From positions 83,887 to 147,886 of IMG/VR virus record IMGVR_UViG_3300020596_000011: DNA of 64,000 bases. The stretch is one strand, 5' to 3'. Shown here one piece after another: positions 31,919-39,727 of this stretch; position 1 is the first letter of the stretch, and every line of letters begins with the position of its first letter. The DNA is from a virus. The translations under genes were made by a program, and so were the position numbers. The notes under the pieces were generated by a model. It saw nothing but the letters and a program-made list of their open reading frames with translations, did not search any database and was not told the origin of the DNA.

Positions 31919-32431
31919 TTAAAACCCCTTGGAGCCGGATACACCGGAGGAGTCACGATAACCATAGGCGATAGAGCGGGTAGAACTGAGAGCCATGGTG
32001 ATCGCTAATTTAATAGAAGCGAGCTGTTCAACCAACGCTTGAAAGAACCCCTCCTGCAAAAAGAAGCCTTGTACTTCTTTATCCATTGCCACAAAAGCCG
32101 CTCGCATGTCTGCGGTACCCTTGTTCCCTGTAGTGTTACACCAGTCGGGAAACTTCTCTAGAGCGGCAATAGCTTCGGCGTTCTTACGAAAGACTTTCGT
32201 CTCATTTAGTTTAAAAAGCGCCGACGCATAGTAGGTGCCTGCAACCATAAGACCTTCTGAAAGAGTAGACAAAGCCACGGGCGCCGTGGACTCGGTCACA
32301 TTTGTAAGGTCCGAAGCTTGGACAACATATCGGGCTAGAGCTTCGTGTGCCTTGTCTAGCGTCAGGCTTGCCTGCTGCGGGTTGGGGTACACGTTGTTTA
32401 GGCTCAACGAGCCAAGCGTTGTTAAACTCAT
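31919..32431 (-). CDS. Unknown helical protein, 170 aa
   Basis: ATG overlaps the stop of the gp32-like gene by one base. The product has long amphipathic helices (QASLTLDKAHEALARYVVQASDL; EGFFQALVEQLASIKLAITMAL). Position between a gp32-like gene and the recombinase unit would suit a recombination mediator, but no UvsY signature is visible. Confidence 0.55.
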   Translation of the reverse strand: MSLTTLGSLSLNNVYPNPQQASLTLDKAHEALARYVVQASDLTNVTESTAPVALSTLSEGLMVAGTYYASALFKLNETKVFRKNAEAIAALEKFPDWCNTTGNKGTADMRAAFVAMDKEVQGFFLQEGFFQALVEQLASIKLAITMALSSTRSIAYGYRDSSGVSGSKGF

Positions 32432-33696
32432 TACCCACCTGCTTTAGGAGGTAGGTTGGCTGCCATAAACTGCGCCAAGTTAGGCACGGCAGACGGTGCC
32501 ACTGGAGGAGGTGTAAAAGCGGGAGCCTGCGCAGCGACGTGTTGCGCAACAGGTACTGCATAGGTCGGCTGAGGCGCAGGTACTGCATAGGTCGGCTGAG
32601 GCACAGGTTGTACGTATTGTGGCTGTGCCGCTTGCACATGTTGTACGGCTTCTACCTGCAACACATGCTGTACATGTGGTACATGTGGTACGGCTTCTAC
32701 CTGCAACACATGTTGTACATATTGTGGCTGTGCTGCTTGCACGTCGTCTACCTGCAACACAGGTGCGGTAAAGCCAGCGGGTGTAGGAGGAGGCGTTGGT
32801 CCGGTAGCTGCGACAGCACCTTCTGTTTTCAAGTACTTCGCTATGCGCTCAGAAATGGATCGCGGTAGCGTCTTAAAGCCGTTCTGTGCGTATTCGTTTA
32901 CTTCGTCGACAGACCACGGGAAATTATTGACGTGCGCCACTGGGTCGGGAAGAGTAGCGGTATCTAATTGGAGGATCGCAGGATGGACTGGCGCGTCAAT
33001 TATCATTGGTATGCTCATGGTCTGACCTGTTGCCGCATCGGTAATAGTGCGTAGCTCTTTTGCTGGCTCTGCGTGATAGCGCGTGTCCATGAAGGTAGAG
33101 CCAGTACGCCACAGCTTTGCCCAACCTTTGGTTGCATTTAGGTTGAAAAGATCGCCTTCATTGTTTTTGCGCATAGAATCTGTAAGAGATTCAACCGCCG
33201 CAGCAGTCCCCCAAGCTGGCTTGCCAAACAACTGATCCGTGATGGTTCGGCTCGTTGTGAGGACGTGCACTTTCGGGTCGTTTGGGCAGATAACCAAGAT
33301 AGCTACTTTAGTCTGCGGTTTAATAGCTTTATGTTCGTTTTTCATTTGGTTGTATTGGTGAGCATATTCGGGAAGCTTGTCGAAGCCGCCCTTTTCCCAC
33401 TCTTTAATCGTCTTCTGGAGCGAGTCAGCATACTCTTTTTGCGGGTCTTTGAATCCGCTTAGCTCGAGGGAGGGACGTGTCCAGTTTTCTGCCTTACCGT
33501 TGCGGACGATTGTGTAGGGCATTTGGTCGTACTTAAGATACTTCAGGAAGTTTCCCTGTGCATCTTTCTTAGAAAGGATCGGAACTACCTTGATGTAGAT
33601 AGGATTGTCTTTAATTGTCTTCGTCTCAAGGCGGGTCGAAGAAGACTGTGTGCCGGAAACTTCTGAAGCGTTGTATGCAGTACCGAGAGTAGTCAT
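32431..33696 (-). CDS. gp32-like single-stranded DNA-binding protein candidate with repetitive tail
   Basis: 421 residues. The first about 260 residues have the layout of phage gp32-type proteins: KDNPIYIKVVPILSKK, a central helical part, KVAILVICPNDPKVHVLTTSRTITDQLFG, then GDLFNLNATKGW and MDTRYHAEP. No CxxC zinc site is seen. Residues about 300-400 are low complexity, with repeats of QPQYVQHVLQVEAVPHV and QPTYAVP, in place of an acidic tail; the very end is PNLAQFMAANLPPKAGG. The assignment is by pattern and by neighbourhood to the recombinase and replication genes; other ssDNA-binding or replication functions are possible. Confidence 0.45.
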   Translation of the reverse strand: MTTLGTAYNASEVSGTQSSSTRLETKTIKDNPIYIKVVPILSKKDAQGNFLKYLKYDQMPYTIVRNGKAENWTRPSLELSGFKDPQKEYADSLQKTIKEWEKGGFDKLPEYAHQYNQMKNEHKAIKPQTKVAILVICPNDPKVHVLTTSRTITDQLFGKPAWGTAAAVESLTDSMRKNNEGDLFNLNATKGWAKLWRTGSTFMDTRYHAEPAKELRTITDAATGQTMSIPMIIDAPVHPAILQLDTATLPDPVAHVNNFPWSVDEVNEYAQNGFKTLPRSISERIAKYLKTEGAVAATGPTPPPTPAGFTAPVLQVDDVQAAQPQYVQHVLQVEAVPHVPHVQHVLQVEAVQHVQAAQPQYVQPVPQPTYAVPAPQPTYAVPVAQHVAAQAPAFTPPPVAPSAVPNLAQFMAANLPPKAGG

Positions 33697-33738
33697 TGTA
33701 TTTCCTTATGCCTATACGGCTGGTGTGAGTATGGATGT

Positions 33739-34290
33739 CTATTGTTTTGACTTCCGTGGTCGTTTATCGGAAGTCTTTTTTGGGACTTTAGCTTTTTCTT
33801 TTACCTCCTTTCTAACAACACCTTCTTGGTTAGTTTTTAATAGGTGGCAAGGTCCGCAGAGTAACTGTAGCCGATGCTTAATTGAGTTGTAAAGCGCAAG
33901 ACGAGAATTTATTTTTGGGTCCCATACTTCTACGTCTACAAATTCTCTAGCTATCCAGGTGTTGAAATCGACGTACCCCGTTTGCGGGTTTATGACAGGC
34001 TCGACGTGGTCTACCTGTACCTGTGTAATTTTATTAATTTTTTCAGGAAACCACTGCTTGCAGTGATTGCACTGGTACTCGACTCTTCGTGCCTTTGACG
34101 GAGACCCGTCTTGTTTAGTAACCAGACGCTCGCGTTTATTAAACTCTTTTACAACGGAAAAAAGAGGACTTCGAACAAAGACTTTTTTCAAAGCTGAAAT
34201 CACGCTAGCGCGTAAAACAAACTTGTACTCTTTTTTCTTCTTTTTGACGCCGGTATCTGGGTCAGTTTTCTTTTTCACATGCGCCGCCAC
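33739..34290 (-). CDS. HNH-type endonuclease-like protein
   Basis: 183 residues from a GTG that overlaps the primase end by 16 bases. Lys-rich N-terminus, then CNHC (CxxC), VQVDHVEPV with the His of the HNH motif, and LQLLCGPCHLLKT with the second CxxC, the classic zinc-bound HNH arrangement. Such proteins act as nicking or homing endonucleases or in DNA processing. It is placed inside the replication operon; a C-terminal Lys-rich tail (PKKTSDKRPRKSKQ) would bind DNA. Confidence 0.75.
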   Translation of the reverse strand: MAAHVKKKTDPDTGVKKKKKEYKFVLRASVISALKKVFVRSPLFSVVKEFNKRERLVTKQDGSPSKARRVEYQCNHCKQWFPEKINKITQVQVDHVEPVINPQTGYVDFNTWIAREFVDVEVWDPKINSRLALYNSIKHRLQLLCGPCHLLKTNQEGVVRKEVKEKAKVPKKTSDKRPRKSKQ

Positions 34291-35297
34291 ATTCTGTTCG
34301 CAATACCTAAAGGCATACCTCCAAATTGTTTTGCTACATCTACTTCTACAAATTTCGAGTATCCAACTTCTTCACGCCACTCTTTAGCGATGATACTCAA
34401 CGCCTCTCGGCTATGCATTGCGTCCTCAGTCCAGCATTTAGCAATGTAGTCGTCACCCCAGATACGGAAGTTGTCGCCGTGGTTGTCACGCCCTTGTGCC
34501 CTACATGCGGGACACGGAAGGTCGACACCCGATGGCTTGTACTCGACACTGTTCTCCTCACAATACCAATCGAGCATAGCTATGATGTCTGTACGGTCTT
34601 CTTCTTTTTTAGGCGCGCCCCAATTGTGCGAAAAAGGGTCAACCGCAAGCTCTTCTTTGGTGCGAATGACTGTGCTGTTCTCTTGTGGGAGGTCGGACAA
34701 CGGTACCGCGCGCCGCACTTCTAGCACTGTCTGCTCAACGTCCCCTCGCCAACATCCAGGAAAGCGAGACCACCGCGCAGGGTCGTTACAGCCTTGGTCA
34801 TTCATTCGATTAAGGCGTTTTGACAAAAAGAAAAAGATTTTCTTAAAAGTCTTTTCGTCGATCGGCTTTTGCGCTCCACCAAGAGTAAAGATACGGATCA
34901 GGTAGTGGTAGCTTTTTCCACCCGAAAACGTTTTAGTAGTCCACGGTATACCGGAGGCTTCCATAATTTTTTCTTGTTCGTCTAGCGGAATTGGTTGACC
35001 CTCTAGGGGATGGTGCTTTGGATATTTGTCAAACTCGATTAGGAACGTGCGCGAAAGAGCGGCGGAGTTAGCTCGAACTTGCGTCGATCCAGTAGACGGA
35101 TTACCGCAGAGGAAAACGCCCTGCGGTCCTTTGTGACCGATCCATCGCCTAGCTTCGTGTAGAGGGATAGAAATACACGCTCTGTTCAATTCGTCGGTGA
35201 CCCAAACAAAATCGTCGGGATCAAATAGAACGTCTAAGGCTTGTTGTGCAAGGTCATTCGCTAACATGCTGGGTTTCTTGAGGGATGTAGTCGACAT
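34275..35297 (-). CDS. AEP-superfamily primase
   Basis: Start uncertain among TTG 35306, ATG 35297 and ATG 35267; AGGAG lies upstream of the first two. About 340 residues. Markers of archaeo-eukaryotic-type primases: FLIEFDK (acidic catalytic strand), KTFSGGKSYHYLIRI (SGxGxH-like), and DPARWSRFPGCWR (RxPG). Residues about 255-285 carry CPACRAQGRDNHGDNF...CW, a zinc-binding module. It should lay primers for the polymerase and helicase encoded next to it. Overlaps the deaminase gene. Confidence 0.7.
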   Translation of the reverse strand: MSTTSLKKPSMLANDLAQQALDVLFDPDDFVWVTDELNRACISIPLHEARRWIGHKGPQGVFLCGNPSTGSTQVRANSAALSRTFLIEFDKYPKHHPLEGQPIPLDEQEKIMEASGIPWTTKTFSGGKSYHYLIRIFTLGGAQKPIDEKTFKKIFFFLSKRLNRMNDQGCNDPARWSRFPGCWRGDVEQTVLEVRRAVPLSDLPQENSTVIRTKEELAVDPFSHNWGAPKKEEDRTDIIAMLDWYCEENSVEYKPSGVDLPCPACRAQGRDNHGDNFRIWGDDYIAKCWTEDAMHSREALSIIAKEWREEVGYSKFVEVDVAKQFGGMPLGIANRMWRRM

Positions 35298-35727
35298 AGA
35301 TACCAAACTCTCCTAGTAAATCTAGACCAAGACCTTTGAATTTTCTAAAAACTACGCGCTTGATACCCACGAAAGCGATGTGCTTGGCGCAATCAGGGCA
35401 GGGCGAGTGCGTTACGTAGAGTGTAGCACCTCGAGCGTCGTCTATGTTCGTACAGGAAAAAAAAGCACGCATCTCTGCATGTACAATTCGAGGATGCTTG
35501 TAGTCCGACTGCATGTCAATCGGCCAGTAGTTAAACAATGGCGGAAAAGAGTTGTAGCCTTCCGCGACTACGTAACCTTCTGTATACGCATATGGAGCAG
35601 GGGGGACACGGTAAATAATTGCACCTACCTGCGTCTTAGTGTCGTGGCTGCATTCTGCGGCAGCTTCCGCTAAGTCTAGCATTTTGTTGTCGAAATCCGT
35701 GTCGTAGGTAGGTTTATTTTCGGCCAT
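35254..35727 (-). CDS. dCMP deaminase
   Basis: 157 residues. Zinc site: HAE at 83-85 and SPCPDC (Cys110, Cys113). N-terminus DNKMLDLAEAAAECS and the RGATLYVTHSPC strand are typical. Converts dCMP to dUMP, the substrate of the ThyX encoded at 5494-6144. Its end overlaps the primase start and its start overlaps the helicase end. Confidence 0.9.
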   Translation of the reverse strand: MAENKPTYDTDFDNKMLDLAEAAAECSHDTKTQVGAIIYRVPPAPYAYTEGYVVAEGYNSFPPLFNYWPIDMQSDYKHPRIVHAEMRAFFSCTNIDDARGATLYVTHSPCPDCAKHIAFVGIKRVVFRKFKGLGLDLLGEFGIYVDYIPQETQHVSE

Positions 35728-36733
35728 TTTTTTTCTCCTTCTTGTCTGCTTCCACGTCTAGTTCTTCTTGCTTCTTGCCGAATTTAGACCAATCATCCGG
35801 TACCTCCTCGTTCTCAAACCGCTCTCTGCTCGATTCGTACTTAAAGGCGCTCACCGCAGTATAAGGAATACCTGGATAGCGGAACTTATCACACTTGATA
35901 ATTGTGTAGTTGTCTACACGCCCGATGATCAGTACGTGCGTGGCATCCTCAATTGCACCTTTACCATTTCGCGCTACGGAGTATGCGTCCCATGTTCGGG
36001 GGTGCTTCTTTACATCTGGGCTGTACCCTTGCTGAAACGTCACGATGGGCGCGAGCTTTAGGCGCTGGTTGCAGAGAATCTGAAATCGCGTGGTAATAAA
36101 TTTTATCTGCTTGAAAGGGTCTTTTATGTTGAGCGTTTTAGAGTTTTCGGGGTTGTACGTGTTACCCGTGTTACTGAGTTGGTCAAAAAGAGTAAGTTCA
36201 GCGCCGAAGTGCTGCGATTGCTCGACGACGTAGTCGGCTACCGAATCCCAACAAGTTGTAACACTCATAGACGTCGTAGTGTCGTAGATACGGACGTACT
36301 TTACAGCGTCTTCAGCGACTTTACGTAAGTCAGCAATCCCTTTGATTCTGCCGATAATCGTCGAGATCGCGTACAGGTACGAGTATATGTCTAGCTCGTT
36401 ACTAAAAACCGCAACCATACGCTTCTGCATAATCATCTTAGCTGCCACATGGTTAGCAAACGTGGACTTCCCATGCCCTGAACGTGCAAACACAACTGTT
36501 AAGCTGTCGAGGTGCACGGGGACGTTAAAGTCGTCATGAAATATTTTGAACGCAGAGGCTTTCCGCTCTTCTACGTAAGTAAACCCCTTGTCGATCTCTT
36601 CTGCGGTCTGGTTGCGAATCTCGTTTACACTAAAAGGAGAGACTTTAGGCGCTTCGACGACGTAGCCGCCCGCAGGCGACCACAGCGAGTCGATCTCGGA
36701 TTCGGTAGGTACACCGGTGTACATTTCAGCCAT
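35714..36733 (-). CDS. DnaB-like replicative helicase (RecA-fold domain)
   Basis: ATG at 36733 lies two bases after the polymerase stop. 339 residues with Walker A ARSGHGKST (83-91), a SNELDIYSY segment (catalytic Glu region), LTLFDQL (Walker B) and VTFQQG (H4-like). It lacks a distinct N-terminal DnaB domain, so it is a short phage form. Expected to unwind DNA at the fork with the adjacent primase and polymerase. The C-terminus is Lys/Glu-rich. Confidence 0.8.
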   Translation of the reverse strand: MAEMYTGVPTESEIDSLWSPAGGYVVEAPKVSPFSVNEIRNQTAEEIDKGFTYVEERKASAFKIFHDDFNVPVHLDSLTVVFARSGHGKSTFANHVAAKMIMQKRMVAVFSNELDIYSYLYAISTIIGRIKGIADLRKVAEDAVKYVRIYDTTTSMSVTTCWDSVADYVVEQSQHFGAELTLFDQLSNTGNTYNPENSKTLNIKDPFKQIKFITTRFQILCNQRLKLAPIVTFQQGYSPDVKKHPRTWDAYSVARNGKGAIEDATHVLIIGRVDNYTIIKCDKFRYPGIPYTAVSAFKYESSRERFENEEVPDDWSKFGKKQEELDVEADKKEKKNGRK

Positions 36734-36734
36734 G

Positions 36735-38942
36735 TTATTTCGCTTCATAGAAATTGTTACCGACAGCAAATCCAAATCTCATGTTTAAGCTCCATTTAAG
36801 CCAAGCGTTGACACGGTCTTGCGCAACTTCTTTGGCCTTTCGGCAATCCTCTAGGTCGACTTTAGGGCATTCTATAATTACTTCATCGTGGATGATGGTC
36901 ACGAACTTAGCATACGGTGCTTCTTCTAGCAAGAATCTGGTAAAGTTCTGAATAATTGGGTTCACAGAAGACTGTATCATCCAGTTGAATGCTTTTCTAG
37001 GTTCGGGGGTACCTCTGTATCCTAGAGGGTTTACAAGAAACTCCTGACGTTCGACGATCTGTTTTTGTTTGTCGGCGTATGCTTTAATGCCCGAGAACAC
37101 GTCCCAGTAGCGATACCAAAATTTCTGCACGTCTTCAAACCGAACATCAAAGCCTGACTCGGTAACTGACTTATGAATCTTTGCAGCGCCCGCTCCATAC
37201 GCAATCGCCAACGCGCATGTCTTGTGGATGTTTCTGATCTTTTTCAATTTTGTTTTGATCACTTCATCGTCAGCCAACCACTGTTGTGCAAACGTCTTAC
37301 CCGACCAGTCCGCCGCGAAAGCTTCGCGAAGAACTGCGGCACCGAATGGCGAAAACGACATGGACATTAGGTACAGATCGCTAATCAGCATGACGTCTTT
37401 TTCGTAGTAAGGTTCTTTACCAATCCCCGTCAAAGAAGCGTGTGTGTACAGCCGGTCTCCCGTGTACACACTGGTAATTGTGGGTTCACAGCCTAGGGCG
37501 TCTGCACTGATCAAAATATTATCTGCACTTGAAGGGAGCAATGCAGACATTAAGCCGGAATCCCTGCGCCCTAGAGCTTGAATATTTGCGCCGCCGCCAC
37601 CTGCGTACCTCCCCGTGACAGTCCCACACAAGCGCAATGTGTGGTGCCAGCGGTCGTCTTGCGTAGATAAGAGTGCAAGTTTAGCGGCTTGTGTTTTAAT
37701 CAAGAGGCGCTTTCCTCTGTTCTGGACAATTTCGCCAGGACGACCCCACTGATGCATGTGAGCGCTTCTAAATGACGGAGAGTTCTTAGGCGTGACCAGA
37801 AGCTCTGCGCCATGTACACGACCTTGTTCAGTTTGAATTATCTTAAACCATTTCAGTTCCGTTGCGTCTTTAACTTTCATGAGTACCTTCCGAGCAAGGT
37901 CAAGTTGATTGACGCACAAGGCTTCCATATGTGTTTTAGACGTGATGTTAAACTCAGGAAGGATCTCTACAATCTTTTTCTTAAACTTAGACTGCTCTTT
38001 GATCTTAAGCGCTTGCCGCACTGCCATAATAGGATCAGCGAATTCTTGAAAAAAGACTTGGTCAATATCTGCTACTTCTTTGTTTACGTCTTTGACGTAT
38101 TGCAATAAAGCCGCGCGATCGACGTTAATCCCAGTTATTTGTGCGTCTACAATTAAATGCGCCATGCTCATAAATAGCTCGTGGTCGGTTTCCCAGTCGT
38201 ACTTCTGTGCAGCGAAACTGTTCGCTATAAACCGCGCAAGCTTAAGCGTGCAGTCAGTGTCACCAACGTTGTACTCCTCAAGCGCCGTATCGTCAGCGAG
38301 ATAGATGTACTTCATAAGATTCTTTTTAGTCATTTTGATTTCCTTGGTGACAAATTTTGTCTCCCAGGTACCGCTAAAAAAAATAGCGTCGTCGTGCTCC
38401 ACGCCGTCGTCGAGCCAGACACGTTCACCATCGTCGTCGATAATTGCTAGGCGTTGGTCTTTTCCATTGTCGTCGGGGGTCCAAGTTTTTTCTGTAAGGG
38501 ATTTGTTAGTCTGGGCAAGAGCTACCTGTTGTTTCAGGTGCTCATAAAATTTTTGCTTGTGCCCGACGAGGTGCGGGAGGATGCGGGCTAGCGAGTCGTC
38601 TAGACCGAAGCCCTCACCCATTTCGTTTGCGTGACCAAAAAGCTGCGAAAGGCGCATGCTGTCGTATTTAAGATTTAAGTTTAGCTCGGGAAATCGGCAC
38701 TTAATAACGAGTAGCTCAAAGCCCACGTTGTGGGCTACAAGTGGAATTTGTGCGTCCGAGAGCATTTTCAAGAAAGCGCGAACTTGATCTTCACCTTTGG
38801 CAAAGTATGTCTGCGTAATATCGTCGTCGGGATCGCCGACAAGCCAGCTTGCTGCTACGGAGAGTACGCGAAAATCGGGCTCCCACGCGTTTAGTCCAGT
38901 CGTTTCGAAGTCTATGCATATTAAATTTGAAAAATTTATCAT
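36735..38942 (-). CDS. Family A DNA polymerase with 3'-5' exonuclease (T7 type)
   Basis: 735 residues. Exonuclease motifs: ICIDFETTG (Asp11, Glu13), VAHNVGFELL and YNVGDTDCTLKL. Polymerase motifs: RYAGGGGANIQALGR, motif A SADALGCEP (Asp with Glu five residues on, like T7 DASGLE), motif B KTCALAIAYGAGAAKI (T7-like YGAG..KI), motif C TIIHDEVIIE. All catalytic acids are present. The replicative polymerase of this phage. It sits in one operon with helicase, deaminase and primase. Confidence 0.93.
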   Translation of the reverse strand: MINFSNLICIDFETTGLNAWEPDFRVLSVAASWLVGDPDDDITQTYFAKGEDQVRAFLKMLSDAQIPLVAHNVGFELLVIKCRFPELNLNLKYDSMRLSQLFGHANEMGEGFGLDDSLARILPHLVGHKQKFYEHLKQQVALAQTNKSLTEKTWTPDDNGKDQRLAIIDDDGERVWLDDGVEHDDAIFFSGTWETKFVTKEIKMTKKNLMKYIYLADDTALEEYNVGDTDCTLKLARFIANSFAAQKYDWETDHELFMSMAHLIVDAQITGINVDRAALLQYVKDVNKEVADIDQVFFQEFADPIMAVRQALKIKEQSKFKKKIVEILPEFNITSKTHMEALCVNQLDLARKVLMKVKDATELKWFKIIQTEQGRVHGAELLVTPKNSPSFRSAHMHQWGRPGEIVQNRGKRLLIKTQAAKLALLSTQDDRWHHTLRLCGTVTGRYAGGGGANIQALGRRDSGLMSALLPSSADNILISADALGCEPTITSVYTGDRLYTHASLTGIGKEPYYEKDVMLISDLYLMSMSFSPFGAAVLREAFAADWSGKTFAQQWLADDEVIKTKLKKIRNIHKTCALAIAYGAGAAKIHKSVTESGFDVRFEDVQKFWYRYWDVFSGIKAYADKQKQIVERQEFLVNPLGYRGTPEPRKAFNWMIQSSVNPIIQNFTRFLLEEAPYAKFVTIIHDEVIIECPKVDLEDCRKAKEVAQDRVNAWLKWSLNMRFGFAVGNNFYEAK

Positions 38943-38954
38943 AGAGACCCGCTT

Positions 38955-39677
38955 TCATTTATTTAACATCTCTAAAAGATAAGTATGTTTCGCCACGTAA
39001 TTCGCGGTTTCCGTGTTAATTGCCGTAAGGGCTTCTAAAGATTTTAGAGATTTGGAGTACAGACCTGCGTTGTACGCAACAAGCGTTAAGGCAACAGATC
39101 CATTTACTCTTTCATTGATCAGGTTAAACAAGCACGCAGAAATATTTAAATTCACGACAGGCTCGTTTAGATCGTGTGCATCGAGTTTTTCTTGAAACCC
39201 GCAGCGCAGCGAGAAATCAGATGCCGTAGGTGGAGTAACTTGCCCGACGCCTCTAGCGCCTGCGGAAGATTTAGCGTCTGGTGAGAAGGCACTCTCGATA
39301 GCGAGTGTAGCAATCCAAGCATTCCTAAGTTCAATGCTAGGTAGGCGCTTTACAGCGGTCTGTGCAATTAAAGCAGCCATTGATGTCCTCTGATACGTCG
39401 ACAAGGGCGATCTAGATATTTCCATTGCGTTTAGCGTAAGACTAATAATACGCAGAAATTCTAGGTCTGCAAGACGCGCCGTCTCTTCTTTTTTCTCGAA
39501 CTCGACCACCTTGGACTGCAACGCTTGAACTTTCTCGTCTACGCTAGAAAGAGCTAAAGTTTCGGCGGAGAACCTTAAAGAATTATAGCCGAGCACTATA
39601 AACACGCCTAAGATAAGAACAGCAACACCAACTCGAAAAAACCGTCGCAAAAAAGATCTAACTTGAATATATAGCAT
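38955..39677 (-). CDS. Membrane-anchored SLT-type lytic transglycosylase
   Basis: ATG follows AGGAGG by eight bases. 240 residues: N-terminal membrane segment (FRVGVAVLILGVFIVLGYNSL), coiled coil (residues 46-66), then a soluble lytic transglycosylase domain with catalytic Glu128 in LAIESAFSPDAKSSAGARGVGQVTPPTASDF and the later TLVAYNAG. Cleaves peptidoglycan glycan strands. It is transcribed with the polymerase operon from promoter site E, so it may be an early lysis-inhibition or DNA-entry enzyme rather than the main endolysin. Confidence 0.85.
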   Translation of the reverse strand: MLYIQVRSFLRRFFRVGVAVLILGVFIVLGYNSLRFSAETLALSSVDEKVQALQSKVVEFEKKEETARLADLEFLRIISLTLNAMEISRSPLSTYQRTSMAALIAQTAVKRLPSIELRNAWIATLAIESAFSPDAKSSAGARGVGQVTPPTASDFSLRCGFQEKLDAHDLNEPVVNLNISACLFNLINERVNGSVALTLVAYNAGLYSKSLKSLEALTAINTETANYVAKHTYLLEMLNK

Positions 39678-39689
39678 ACTTGATGCCTC

Positions 39690-39727
39690 CTAAATACAGT
39701 GTTCGGACGGGATGTCCGAAACTTTAG
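39690..39727 (-). promoter_or_regulatory. Minus-strand promoter, CTAAAGTTT...TAG family (site E)
   Basis: On the minus strand CTAAAGTTT, an inverted repeat CGGAC-ATCCC-GTCCG, AACAC, TGTATT and TAGG, 13 bases before the transglycosylase start. The upstream gp46-like gene ends inside it. Confidence 0.6.
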
